DNA of 64,000 nt, taken from the NCBI GenBank assembly GCA_024663395.1, contig JANFAH010000024.1:124001-188000 (forward strand). The letters run 5' to 3'. The notes beneath the pieces were generated by a model. The model was not told the DNA's origin. It did no database searches and saw only the letters and a program-made list of their open reading frames with translations. The DNA is from Pisolithus tinctorius (Eukaryota > Basidiomycota > Agaricomycetes > Boletales > Pisolithaceae). Position numbers and translations under genes: made by a program. Shown piece by piece: positions 1 to 11,789 of the stretch (its first letter is position 1; every line of letters begins with the position of its first letter).

Positions 1-676
1 CCCAATATCAGACATAGTTCGTTTCCTTTTATCTGTTTTACCCCGGGTTTCGTCCGGAGACCTCTATTCCACCCCAGGTTTCATCTGGTGATTCTACTGA
101 TAGCTAGTCCTCGCTCAAAAAACATAAAAACCACTTACAAAAAGTCCAAAACCATCCAGAAAAATAACAAAACACCGAATAAGTATATAGCCAAAACAAC
201 GTCTCTCCTTTCTCTCTTACTAGTCTCGCTGATGCTGTCCTCAGCTGCCCTATACTGCGGATCTTTGCAACCACCCCGCGCATTTCCTCTTCGATTGCAC
301 AGTCAGCGTGCACCCCTTGATTTATTTTTCTTTCAATTCTCCTTCTGTCTCCTTACAATTGATACACAAAGACCACCCCAGCTACCCAATAAACAGTCCC
401 TTCGCTTCCTCTTCAAGAATCTGTCACATCCTACCATCAAGATTGTTTCATGAGGACATACCGCTGAGAGAAGTCGAAAGTCGCACGAAGAAGACAAGTC
501 GGGTGGTACCCCACACACCATATCTCACTGCAGCCACATTTCCCCACGGCTCATCTTCAAGCATGTCCAGTCGTTCACAACTTCGCACAGAAGCAAGCAA
601 AGCGGTACATTTAGCGCAGTATGTGCTGACATGTGGATGGGACGGTACAATAAATCTGAATTAACTATAAACATTC
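1..676. other. Non-coding stretch left of the Zn2Cys6-type relic
   Basis: I see no supportable gene here. Near 41-96 there is an imperfect tandem pair of about 33 nt; the second unit differs from the first mainly by CG to CA/TG changes, the same decay seen in the transposons further right. The rest is C/T-rich on the plus strand and may be the 3' flank of the minus-strand relic that ends at 677. Confidence 0.4.
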
Positions 677-1789
677 TTATTCCACCCCAATCTTCTCCAG
701 AGCTTCGGCAAGTTGATCGATGCGCACCTGCAGGCAAAGGTATGTGGCCTGCGACTCCGCAGCCTCAGCAACTGCGACAGGTCGGCCATGACCTTGGCAT
801 TGAGCTGGCTACGCACTGCTGCTTTTCCCTTTGCACACGTGTGGCTTTCGACCACCTCTACTTTGTCGTCATCGTCATCATCATCTACAACTCTCTTGGA
901 CGAGCTCGCCTTCGCGGTCTTCGAGGCCCGCGCTGCTTGCCGTTAACTTCACACCTCCTGAAGTGGGGTCGTTACTTACCAACTGAAGCACCTGCCTGTG
1001 CCTTCTTTCCTGCGGCCTTCGTCGACTTCTTGCACCCCTGCTTCATTCATGCACAGCCATCGCACATCTGCCCAATGGGTCCGATGCAGGCTGTCTTCTT
1101 CACCATGCACCACGTGCACAGGACCTTGTGGAGGATCGAGCTGGGAGGAATGACGATCTCAGGCTCGTCCTCGTCTTCGCTCTCTGCGACAGTCTGCCGT
1201 GATCGCTTTGGACTCCGGTGTCAATCATTACCACAACCTTCCAACCGCGCACTTACCTTCCGCACCGGACGGGACACCACCTCTACGTGCAACATCTTCT
1301 CTGTCACCACAGGCACTGCGACGCTTGCACCCGGCCCTCCGGTCTCCTGCGCGTTCTCATCCCCCATCAGGACGTCCTGCTTGGTCCTTGCACGCACTTT
1401 GGCCTCCTCCGCCGTCCACCACTCATAGACATTGTCCACTTTGGCCAGTATAGGCGCTTCTGCTGCGTCCACCCTTACCATGACACCGAGCTCCTTCCCG
1501 CGCTCGACCAACGGCATAAGCATAGCCTAGAAACGAATGCGATCAGCCTCCACGCTACCATACTGCTGACACACGTTCATCTCACCATCTTCTCCTCCCA
1601 GCGTCGCAGCCACATTGTCTTCTCCTCTTGCATTCCTTCGTGATCCTTGGGGAAACACCTTGCTTCAGCCACGAGGATAGCTGATGCGGCTGCGATTTGC
1701 TGTCGCAGGTCGGCCTTCTCCACTTCGACCGGGTCAGGGGTGGCCGCATGTACGAGTTGGGAGAGATGGGGGGCACGGCTAGCAGACAT
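677..1789 (-). pseudogene. Decayed gene for a Zn2Cys6-like, coiled-coil protein
   Basis: Reading the minus strand from an ATG at 1789, an N-terminal charged helical part (begins MSASRAPHLSQLVHAATPD) is followed after a break by a second helical segment (about 1523-1260), then near 1125-1010 by a cysteine cluster CTWC...C...C..C...C with spacing CX2CX6CX7CX2CX6C, which is the Zn2Cys6 spacing. A lysine/alanine-rich part and a run of seven aspartates follow, and a coiled-coil-like C-terminus ends at a TAA at 677-679. A TGA interrupts the cysteine cluster, and a frameshift near 800 is needed to reach the C-terminal frame, so this is a relic, although some frame changes may be introns. The domain order parallels the antisense gene inside the Gypsy element at 17,066-18,095. 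Similar proteins recur in Agaricomycete genomes; that point is from memory and untested. Confidence 0.55.
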
Positions 1790-2754
1790 GATGAGAGTGA
1801 TAGAAGGGGTTGATGATGGGAGGAAAGAATCAAATCAATGTGAAGGTTTGAGCCATGCACTAACAATTATATACTCAGCGGCCATGAGGCACTTATGTCA
1901 TCGGTCCAGACACCTATACGCGGTATTCAACGGCCTTCTCGCATCCCTTGGCTCTATGCTTCCTTCGCTTCTACATGGAACTCTCCAGTATTCTCAAACC
2001 CTCGGCACCACACCGTTGCCATCACCATGCGGCAAGCTATTCATGTCCTCCACGCCACGTGGCTGACCGGGGATGGTCAGCATCTAAGTCCCCCACAGGT
2101 GTGAGGAATCCACATTCCCTGGACGCATAAGCCCCTATCATTAACCATTCTGTGACTACTGTTATGTCCGCTCCCATCTCACGTTCACCATTGTTCACAC
2201 GCTACCTTCCCATGCCCTCGCTCCCACTCGCATGGGGCTATACCCATGGCCGCTGTGCTCCGGTCATTGTTTTTCCTCGGACTCTTTTTCTTATCACAGT
2301 CTCTATTTCTTTAGTGCCTGTAGTTATACCCTCGGCCTCTGTTCGGCCAGTCTTGTTTGCACGTGCTGTTGCACGGCTTTCCCTTACTGTATCCTGTCTT
2401 ACTTAGGTTCCGGGTTTGCCTGGACTATAAAGCCTTGTACTTAGGTACAGAATGATACCTTTTGGCACTCAGAAGGTCACCACAAGTTTCTTTTCCACTT
2501 TGTCTACACCGCACATCTCGCATTCCGCCGCACACGAACTACGTATACTGCTTGCACCGCTCGCATCGCCAGTACTACTCTGTGGGCCACGCTGTGCATG
2601 TCATGAAACACTACTGCTACAAAGCACTGGGTCTCTCCTTCTAGTCCCGACAGTCCAGAATCCCTTGGGACGAACAATTCATTCCCTTCATTTTTTATTG
2701 TTGTTATCTAAGCCATCTAGCTCATGTTACACAGCTACTTGGACTTTTCCTACA
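1790..2754. other. Uncharacterised sequence upstream of the relic
   Basis: There is no convincing gene. It holds the 5' side of the minus-strand relic and then C/T-rich sequence with a TATA-like stretch near 2425. It stops abruptly at 2755, where similarity to the LARD-type element copy begins, so that point is a junction left by truncation or rearrangement. Confidence 0.35.
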
Positions 2755-3240
2755 CCGGTCTGTTTCCCAGCTCACCCACTCGCCCTGGAACTTGTATGTT
2801 CGTGAGGCCCCTTCGGGTACCAGCTGACCCCTCACCTTCCCCTAACCATTGCTACTGTCACCCCACCATCGACTCTGGAACTCTGGTCCTACCCACTCTC
2901 CTGACTCCAGTCTTACTGGTTGTCTTTTGGCCTGCCGATCTTCACTGGCCTTCTGGTTTCCTCTCAGGCTCTGGTTCCGGCCTCCATACCCTCACCTTTG
3001 ACTCCAACACTCCTTACTATCCCTGTACCAGTCCGGCCTGCTCTGCCAGCCTTGTATCTCCGGTTTTAAAGCTTTTCTGGCCTTGAAAAAGCTTCCCGAA
3101 ACTGGTCTTAACACCTGTTAAGCTGGTCTCAGCATTCTCAGTACTCAGACTTGCAACTCCAGTGGTAGTGCTCCTACTACCTGTCCAGTACTCCTCTCGG
3201 TGGTCCTAGCCCACACCTTGTACCCCTGTAGACTTGGGAA

Positions 3241-3261
3241 GTCTACCCTAAGAGGGGGATA
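3241..3261 (+). promoter_or_regulatory. Internal polypurine tract-like motif (LARD copy A)
   Basis: The purine run AAGAGGGGGATA preceded by GTCTACCCT repeats the 3' polypurine tract that lies directly before the LTR at 5333. The same internal copy is present in the complete element at 24,393-24,413 and, with one extra base, in the pol gene of the coding Gypsy element at 15,281-15,301. Confidence 0.5.
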
Positions 3262-5332
3262 AGGGACCTCGCTAGTGACCTACTCTCTTCCAAACTCCTG
3301 TCTGCTACCTCTCTGGTGCCCTCAGCACAACCCCACTCGGTCCCTGAACACCAGTTCCCAGTTCCTTGGCCCAGTCCTTGCATACTGAAGCACTCCTGAA
3401 CCACCTGCCATGGGTTGCTCCCAGCCCCTGACATTTGTGTTGGTACTCTGGTCTCACTGTCTCGGTAGTCCTTGGCCTTGGTGGTTGTGTGTTCACCGGT
3501 CTCACCGGTCTCAGCCTCCTGTTGTCAGCCTTTTGGCTGGACAACCCCTAGGCCTCACCCAGTCTCCAGACCCCCTGAACTGGTCCTCCAGTGGCTTTTG
3601 GCCCTTGGGCTTCTTGCCACCGGAAAACCCACTCCCAAGCAACTCCAGACACCCCTAAACCGGACTCAACACCCGGACTCCCCTCCTGCCGACATCCCTG
3701 GGCCTTCATTGAACCGGTCTTATGACCTGCTGGTCCCTGGTTCATTCCTGGCTATGTCAGGTCCTCTGGTCCTCATGCAAACTCAACTCTTGCTGTCCTA
3801 GACAGCCTCCCCAATCCCTTGCCAGCCTCCGGAGGCCATCTGGCCTGTTCCAAGGTGCTCGGCACTTGGGCTTGCCACTTCTGGCCTCGGGATTACACCT
3901 TGCTACCCCTGGTTACCCCAGTCTCAGTGTTAGCCTGCCGGCCTACACTGTTTTGGCCTCTGGTTGTCAGCCCACCAGCTGGATGGCACCTCAGGTCATC
4001 TCTGACTACCCCAAGCCCCTCTGACACCTTCAGACCGGCCTCCAGCCATCCACTCTGGCCCTGCCCAACTCCAGACTGGTCTCCCTTTGGATTTCTGGCC
4101 TTACAGCCCCATCCAGGTCAAGACTGGTCTCCCATAGCCTTTCTAACCCTTTCAGTCCTCACTGGCTCCCGACTAGACCCCACCTGGCTTTTCTAAGCCC
4201 CCCTGACCATTAGACCGGTCTCCGGTTGCCCCTTCTGGTCCTCTCTGGCCCTCAGACCGGTTCCCAGCCTTCCCGGCCTTCTGTCCCCTTGACTGGTCTT
4301 CAGTCTTGCTATTTTCCCCAGACCAGTCACTTTAGCACAACTGGCTCCACCACTCCCAGTCTCGGTCTCTGGCTTTTGCCACCCCTGGCCTGAGCCACCC
4401 TCGGTCTCAGCCTTCGGCTTTGACCCCTGTCACTGTCTCGGTTTCCTGTTTCCTTGTTATATGTTTTCTTGGTTGTCTGTTATCCATTTTCTTTTTCTGT
4501 AGATACACACTCTCTGACCCTGTGACCCCCTGGAGCAGACCTTGGACCCAACCCAGCCTTCTTGGCATGTCTCATGACCCTCTGCAGTGCAGTCCCAGTC
4601 CAACTGGTGCATTCCTAGACCGGTTTTCCGGCCTTCCTGGCACCCACCTATGTCATTCTGTTGTCACTCAACAGCACCTGGTACACCCCTGGACCATCTT
4701 ATGGTCATCTCCGGACCTCTCTGGACCCTCTCAGCCTCCATGTTGCCCTGAACTGGCTTTGAAGCACACCTCTGGCCCTAGTGGCACACTCCTGGTACAT
4801 TAGTTGGACATTACTGGTCCCCTGCACATCTTCGGTCTCCAGCTTTCCCTGACCTGGCCCTGAAGCACACCCCTAGGCCTTACCTGGTTGTTCCCAGCCT
4901 TCGGTTTGCCTTAACCCAGCTCCAAAGTGCAACTCTGGCCCTCTGAGACATCAGCCTCAGCTTTCACTATCTCTGGAAACCCCTGTCCAGCTGGTCTAGT
5001 CACTCCCAGACTCGGCTTTGCCCTGTCCCAGCCTGCGGAACCATCTGGCAGCCTCCTAGACCGGTCTCCGACCCTCCTTGTTGTTGCTTCTCCGGTCTCG
5101 GGTTCCTGGAACACTCCTCAGACTTGACCCTTGACCCCAAACCCAGCTTATGCCATTCTGGTCTGAACTACTGGACCTCTGGTCATCACTACCCTGTTTC
5201 CTGGCCCTCAGGCTCTCCCTTGGCACTGTGTGTGCACTCGGACTCACTCTGAGTCATGTGACCTCACTGCATAACCCTCTGAGCATATTTCCCTATGGAA
5301 CCTCAAGGGTTTGGTTCCTAAGAGGGGGATAC

Positions 5333-6234
5333 TGTCATATCCATGACTCTCAGACTTGGACTCAGTCCAGTCCGGACCCCTAGCCCCTATCTCCGGTCAA
5401 GTCTGGTCCTGGTCCAGCCTAGAAAACCCAATCCTGGCCTAGATAACTCAACTCTGGCCTGCATAACTCAAGTCCGGTGTTTTACCCCTATCTCCGGTCT
5501 GTTTTGGCCTCCCAGCCTTGCGCTGCCCCACCCCGGTCCTCCTAGGTCTATGTCCAGGTCACCTGGACATAACTCTGGTCTGTTTCCCTTTGTTTGTACT
5601 ATATTTAGTCTAGCCCATTCATCTGACTTTGCTTACTGTACAAATCCTGTGTCTGACCCTGGTATGCTGGTCACCTGGACTTTGGCTATTAGCCTTGGCA
5701 CAACCACTATGGCTATCCACTCTCTTGCTAATCTTCTTGCTAATAGCTTATTAACAAGTCTGGCTCTATGTTTGTTATCCTGGACTGGCCTCATGTATTT
5801 AACCCCTGTACATACTTCGTAGCACCCTCAGTCAGAATATCAACTAAGTATTACCCTCAACTCCATACTACCCCTCAAGACTACTCTATAGCTAAGGCCA
5901 AGCCTTAAGCTATCCCTGGCCCCTGTCCCGGACCTCTCCCCAGCTTGCATAAGGGTACAGCACATAAGCTGAGACCAAGGGAGGTAGATCCAACCCTGGA
6001 CTGGCTTCCCCCTGTGCACACTCCAACACCGGTGAGTTTCCCATGCTACCGGTCTTGTTCCCATGCTCCCGGCCTTAACTCCGGTACTCTGGACTTAGCC
6101 CCTGACCTCCAGCCTTAACTCCAGTCCCACCGGACTTGGCCCCTGTCTCCTGGCCTTGATTCTGGCCACTTGGACTTAGCCCCTGTCACCCAGTCTTGAA
6201 GCCCAGTCACCCAAGGGTAAACCCGTACTTCACA
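5333..6234 (+). repeat. 3' LTR of the truncated LARD copy (subfamily A)
   Basis: This 902-nt LTR starts TGTCATATCC and ends ACTTCACA, directly after the polypurine tract AAGAGGGGGATA. Details such as the ACAAATCCTG segment match the reverse solo LTR at 8171-9073 better than the LTRs at 20,644 and 26,492, so two subfamilies exist. The next five bases are GTGAT; the matching duplicate is lost with the 5' end. Confidence 0.9.
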
Positions 6235-6344
6235 GTGATGGCGTTTGACTTGCCTGACCTCCGGTTAGGCCTTGAGGATTGGGAGATGTGAGGGAGATGA
6301 GTTTCGTGGGGAAGGGAATTACCATAAGGTTCCGTCTCTCGCCT

Positions 6345-7472
6345 TCAGCTATCTCGTCGTTCTTGGTGGTCGATATAACCCTGGTGAGCCCTCTGCTGTT
6401 GCTTCTTTACTCGCTCGGTGGTATCCCACAGGAGGGCATTGATGGTGTCCATCTGACCGCTACTAAGCATCTGTCCACCCATGACCTCCTCTTGGCTGTG
6501 TAGGTCTGCATCGTTCCCCAGCACTTCCTGTCTGGTTGGGGATGGTCCCTCAGCCACCACAACTATGTTCCCACTGTCATCAACTTCATAGTAAGCAAAC
6601 CTCGCCTTAGATTTCGCTTCGCAGCTATGCGCTTCCCTGAACAAATGATAACCCGCAGGGGTGTCTAGGGCGACCTTGTGTTTGCATTGAAGTGAGCGGT
6701 CATACTCAAAGTACGTCTTAACCTGTTCCCTGTGAATCACCACGCACTCATCTCCCTGTCCTTCTTCGTCAGGGTTGTGGACCAGGAAGAGGTCAGTACT
6801 TTGTTGCTCAATGTTCTTTACTTTTCGTGCGGTGGACATGAAGTGTGGTCTGGTATGAGCAGGTGGGGGACAGTTCCTGAACAATAAGTTTTGTAAATTG
6901 CTAATGACTTCCACGATCAAATGCTTAATAGGTTCTAGGTCCCTTTCGGTGATGTTACTCCGTTCTCCTCGCCCTTTGCGCCAAGAGGATGGTCGAGTTT
7001 GGTGAGGACATTTTTTGTTAGGGGCGTTAGGAGTAGGAGGCTTATTGCGATGTGCATGGTGCCCAGGTTTTGGCTCTGTCAGTGGGTATTGGCTCAAGGG
7101 GCAGCCATACACAGACTGTTTGGGAGGTCATCAAGGAATAGTGCATGTGGAGCGGTGGCAGGGAATGCATGAAGAGGGCTTGGGGCGAGTATTGCAGCAG
7201 GTTGGGCACAGCGATGGAGTCATTCTGAGAGACTGACCATTTCGTCTTAAGTGTGGGCAATATTTATGGCTTCCACATGAATGCAGTGCCAAGTATCCAA
7301 TGAAAACCTGGGGATCATTGTCTGACGTGTCCCCATCACCTGCATCCCTCAAGTTATCTATTCCATCAACTCTGATCGCCTCGAAATAATCACTTAACAC
7401 TTTCAAATGAGTGATGTCTTTGTACAGGAGCCAGGTCCGATCCCCTGCTGTCCACTGTACCTCAAACGTCAC
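6345..7472 (-). pseudogene. Old Gypsy element: C-terminal pol region and extension
   Basis: Minus-strand frames encode first a chromodomain-like stretch (7472-7250; FEVQWTAGDRTWLLYKDI, with the W-T-A and trailing acidic residues seen after integrase in some fungal elements), then a long polar tail of about 255 residues (7112-6345) rich in Q, E and H. A frame change separates them. No enzymatic motif is visible in the tail; I assign it to the element by position and orientation only. Confidence 0.6.
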
Positions 7473-9976
7473 ATCAGCATGACTCCCATGGTGCTGGACT
7501 ATATGATCTATGGCCCATTTGCAGTTGCTTCCTCCAAATTCAGGAATCTGGTCATCCTGTCACCCTGGGAATTTTCGATCGTCATTTGGGATGTGGATCC
7601 TTAGCAGGGATGAGTGGAACACGTCGTGCACTCCCCTCCACTTCAGGTTATCAGGGAGTTCAATCCAGAAGGAATAGTTCCTGAAATCTTCTAATATTCA
7701 GTAAGGTCCCATGAACTTTGGGACGAGCTTCCAGGACGTCCCCTTTGGAAGACTAATGTTCTTTGTAGATACATAGACAAGATCCCCTTTGACAAACAGG
7801 CAATCTCGGCGCTTTTTATTAGCGCTGATCATCTGCTTTACATGTGACTTCATTATCGCATCGTGAGCATCCATGATTGTCAGTTTCATCTTATTGGTGA
7901 AGGCCCTGACACTCGGGTACTCTTCCCTTGTAGGTGCGTCCTATATCATCTTTCTTGGCATCCGTCCTGTATTCAGGAAAAACGGTGCGTAGCCTGTCAA
8001 CTCAGATGTCATGCTATTGATAGCGAACTCGATGGCAGGTAGTCGTGCCACCCAATCTTTTTGGTTATCACTGATGCAACATCAGAGCATTTGCCCAATG
8101 GTCTGGTTAGTGCGTTCAGTAGCTCCGTCCATTTCTGGATGGTAAGTGCTGGACATCTTTTGTTTGATTCTGTGAAGTACGGGTTTACCCTCAGGTGACC
8201 AGGCTTCAAGACCGGGTGACAGGGGCTAAGTCCGAGTGGCCAGAATCAAGGCCAGGAGACAGGGGCCAAGTCCAGTGGGACCGGAGTTAAGGCTGGAGGT
8301 CAGGGGCTAAGTCCGGAGTACCGGAGTTAAGGCCAGGAGCACAGGAACAAGACCGGTAGCATGGGAAACTCACCGGTGTTGGAGTGCGCACAGGGGGAAG
8401 CCAGTCCAGGGTTGGATCTACCTCCCTTGGTCTCAGCTTATGTGCTGTACCCTTATGCAAGCCGGGGAGAGGTCCAGGACAGGGGCCAGGGATAGCTTAA
8501 GGCTTGGCCTTAGCTATAGAGTAGTCTCAAGGGGTAGTATGGAGTTGAGGGTAATACTTAGTTGATATTCTGACTGAGGGTGCTATGAAGTATGTACAGG
8601 GGTTAAATACATGAGGCCGGTCCAGGATAACAAACATAGAGCCGGACTTGTTAATAAGCTATTAGCAAGAAGATTAGCAAGAGAGTGGATAGCCATAGTG
8701 GCTGTGCCGAGGCTAATAGCCAAAGTCCAGGTGACCAGCATACCAGGGTCAGACACAGGATTTGTACAGTAAGCAAAGTCAGATGAATGGGCTAGACTAA
8801 ATATAGTACAAACAAAGGGAAACAGACCAGAGTTATGTCCAGGTGACCTGGACATAGACCTAGGAGGACCGGGGTGGGGCAGCACAAGGCTGGGAGGCCG
8901 AAACGGACCAGAGATAGGGGTAAAACACCGGACTTGAGTTATGCAGGCCAGAGTTGAGTTATCTAGGGCCAGGATTGGGTTTTCTAGGCTGGACCAGGAC
9001 CTGACTTGACCAGAGATAGGGGCTAGGGGTCCAGACTGGACTGAGTCTGAGTCCGAGAGTCATGGATATGACAGATTCCAATCAAGCCATTAAGGTGGGT
9101 CCAAAATAGGCTTGTGAACAGGACATTGCAGTCGCTGACAATCACTCTGGGCAAACCATGATATTTGTATACTTCAGCAAACATCAATTCCACAACCTCA
9201 TGAGCAGTGTACGTTGTTTTACTTGGTACAAGGTGCACCATAGATGTTAACAAGTCGATGATCACCATGATCGAATCATACTTTCCATTGCAGTCTTTGG
9301 ATTCGGGTAGTGGGCCCACGAAGTCGACCCCAATCGCTTCCCATGGTCAAGAAGGTATGGGTAGCAGGTTGAGCAATCCAAACAGTTTGTGCATTGGAGG
9401 TTTGCTGCGTTGGCAGGTTCAGCAGGACACACAGAACTCGGTGATATCCTTCACCATGGTATCCCACCATAGGAACTCTCAAATGTATGAAACTGTTTTC
9501 TTTGCGCCCAAGTGGGCGAGAATAGAGTGCACTTGATCGATTATGGTTTCACGAAGTCGTTTTCCTTTTACCTCGATGTCTGGTACACAGAACACTGTAC
9601 AGTCTGGTAGTTTCAATTTAATGAATCCATCTGATGTGATGTTGAAGTTCTTAAATGCTTTCAGGTCACTCAGGATCTGTTTAAAGAATGGGTCCTGGTT
9701 GTATTTATTTTTGGCTGCTTCCAGTAAACCCCCATTTCCTGGATATACTACCAATGGTATGTGTGTCACTGGGTCCTTATCCGCACTATCTGGAATAGTA
9801 GTGTGTTGGTCCATGTTTGTCACGCATATACTCGGCTCATGGCCCTGCAATGCAGATGTGGCATGGTCATTCTCAGGTAAGGTGGGTATGTCTGTACCCT
9901 TTCCCCCCTTCTTTCGTTCACCTGGGCCCAGGAGAATGAAACAACTCTTCATGCGACTCGCAAATTCCAAGCCCAT
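7473..9976 (-). pseudogene. Old Gypsy element: integrase, split by a solo LTR
   Basis: At 9976-9479 the minus strand encodes the part before integrase and the start of the H2C2 zinc-binding finger (HSILAHLGAKKT). At 9319-9079 lies the catalytic core (IMVIIDLLTSMVHLVPS, then GLPRVIVSDCNVLFTS), in which the usual Asp pair is recognisable. The core then runs into the solo LTR and resumes at 8170 with the region that normally carries the catalytic Glu, followed at 7889-7700 by the C-terminal domain (KGDLVYVSTKNISLPKG). Stops and frameshifts are frequent. Confidence 0.8.
8171..9073 (-). repeat. Solo LTR of the LARD family, subfamily A
   Basis: The whole 903 nt are the reverse complement of the 5333-6234 LTR (TG...CA ends). 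It is flanked on both sides by GATTC (8166-8170 and 9074-9078), a perfect 5-nt target-site duplication. No internal sequence remains, so it formed by recombination between the two LTRs of a former full element inserted in the old integrase gene. Confidence 0.95.
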
Positions 9977-10048
9977 CTCAGGGCGTCCCGTTTCCGCAGG
10001 AGGAGGTAGGGGCCGGTGGGGACAAGATTGCCCCGTCAGTTCACTGAT

Positions 10049-11223
10049 TCATGCTGTGTTATCAGGCTGGGCCTGCGCCTTTCTAGGCGGTTTAATTTGG
10101 ATTGTTAGCCTGGGTGCACTGGAGGATGACGATGATGACCCCCCCACAGGTGCATCCGTTGAGCCTTGCCTGGACTGCTGATCTACTGATGGTCCCCTTC
10201 CGCTAGGGGTTATCACAAGCACTTCAATCCCGATGTAGACAGGTGCGGTGATCATATTTCCAGTGTGGTCCGGAGATGCCGATTCGCTGACATCCACATC
10301 GTGATGTAGGTATTCACTTGGAGCATGGATCGTCCCAGGAGCGTCAAACTCATACATCCAGGATAGGGCATCCAGGAGGATGTTGTCCTCACCCGGTATG
10401 TACTTTATATTGAAGTCGAACTCCACTAGCTTCTCCAACCAGTGTGCTTGTCTCCCAGAGAGATCCTTTTGGTCCAATAGGTACGTTAAACTTTTGTGAT
10501 TGGTTACCCAAGTGAAATGGACCCCCTGCAGGATGTCCTTATGCCTCAGCATCATTTCCATGCCTGCGAGCAATTCTTGCTCATGAACAGGGTAAATTCA
10601 CTGTGCTGACGACATTTTCGCTGAATAGAACACAGCCACTTTGGAAGATTTCCAGTCTGGTCCTTGTGTGACTACACTGCCAATACCATTCCCGCAAGCA
10701 TCGGTCATCACCCATATGGGGTTGTGCCCCATTTCATAGTTCAAAGGTACCTGACAATGAGGTGCGCATGCCTCGACGTACTGTTTCACAGTGTCAAATG
10801 CTCGTTGTTTGGTGTATGTCCAGCAGAATGGATGGGTCTCTGCGCTAGCTTCTGCTAGAACACCCAAAGGTATGTGCACCTTGTAGATATCATCCGTGAG
10901 GTATCCCACTGACCCGATAAAACCCTTGCACAGGGTTCAATTGGTTGGGACCTTCCAGTTTCAGATCTGATCGACTTTCTCGGGATCCATTTTAATCCCT
11001 TCGTCAGTGACAATGTGCCCAAGGATTTTAACCTCATCACACAGGAATCACAACTTCTTCTCGCTCAGGTACAGTTTCTCCCAAGTAAGGACCTGAAGCA
11101 CTGATTTAACATGGCATACATGATCCTCTAGGGTGTCAGAGTAGATAATAATGTCGTCGAGATAGACATCCATGAAAGTCCCAATGTATTCCCCAAAGAT
11201 ATGGTTCATGAGTGCTTGGTAGG
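10049..11223 (-). pseudogene. Old Gypsy element: end of RT and RNase H
   Basis: Minus-strand frames hold the RT catalytic motif VYLDDIIIYSDTLEDHV (just left of 11,200), the RT thumb, then RNase H pieces: MTDACGNGIGSVV at about 10,720 and the later part with HKSLTYLLDQKDLSGRQAHW and KYIPGEDNILLDALS near 10,500-10,380. Three changes of frame break the polyprotein. The upstream half of RT is on the far side of the inserted element, at 18,766. Confidence 0.85.
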
Positions 11224-11751
11224 TGTCATAGTCGTGCCTCGACTCCGGCCGGACTCGGCCTCGCACTCATTCAGTCCGGCCTCGGCCTCGCTTGTCCCGT
11301 GTCTCCAGTTGGTCTAGCGCGATAGACACTGCTTTGCAGTGTCTGTCATTTTGGTTAAGTCCTGTCCCCGGTCCTGTCCCCGGTCTACCTGTCCCGGTCT
11401 CCGTTACCTTAGTCATGCATTACTAATACTTGCCTTACCAATCATCTTAGCAATCTTTGCGAGACCGGCATTACCGGTCTCCGTACTATAGTTACTTCTG
11501 GTATATAAACTCGTAGTTACTCGGCCTGTACTCCTTAGTCTGAAATCAACTAAGTATCTCCTGATAACCCCGCCTCGGCCTCAGACTCGGACTGAGATCC
11601 ATGCAAGGGAATAGCGCTGTACCTTCAGTCGCTAAGTCCAACCAGTCCACTCATCTGTACCTTCGTCTTTACCCCTGACTCCGATCCCTCGGCCTCGCGC
11701 CCGCTTCGGTCTCCGGTCCGGTCTCAACCCGGACAACCCTCGTACTTGACA
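11224..11751 (+). repeat. 5' LTR of the young Gypsy element
   Basis: It starts TGTCATAGTC and ends GTACTTGACA. A TATA box (GTATATAAAC) lies near 11,500, followed by a CTGAAATCAACTAAGTAT block that is also recognisable in the LARD LTRs (CAGAATATCAACTAAGTAT) and may mark the transcript start. Identical to 18,233-18,760 except for one A/G difference. Confidence 0.95.
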
Positions 11752-11789
11752 GTATTTCAGACTCGCCACTTGTGTGGATCTAAACCATC
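11752..11789 (+). promoter_or_regulatory. Leader with probable primer-binding region
   Basis: Directly after the 5' LTR comes GTATTTCAGACTCGCCACTT. The non-coding element has GTATATTCTGACTCACACTT at the same place (21,548). This is where minus-strand priming normally occurs; the primer is not identified. Confidence 0.5.

Larger units (their letters stand above)
2755..6234 (+). mobile_element. 5'-truncated copy of the non-coding LTR element (LARD), subfamily A
   Basis: From 2755 the sequence runs parallel to 23,907-26,491 of the complete element (offset about 21,152, drifting by only a few nucleotides), then continues into a 3' LTR at 5333-6234. Most differences from the complete copy look like CG versus TG/CA changes. 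The copy lacks its 5' LTR and about 2.4 kb of internal sequence, and the left neighbour at 2754 is unrelated, so the 5' part was lost after insertion. On the right it abuts the old minus-strand Gypsy element at 6235. It has no recognisable coding capacity; the open frames in it are short and lack motifs. Confidence 0.85.

Noticed and set aside
2755..5332. Many open frames of 60-127 codons in the truncated LARD copy
   Set aside because: They occur in several frames at once, have Pro/Leu/Ser-rich composition caused by CCGG/CTGG words, carry no motif, and are not conserved as frames in the second copy.
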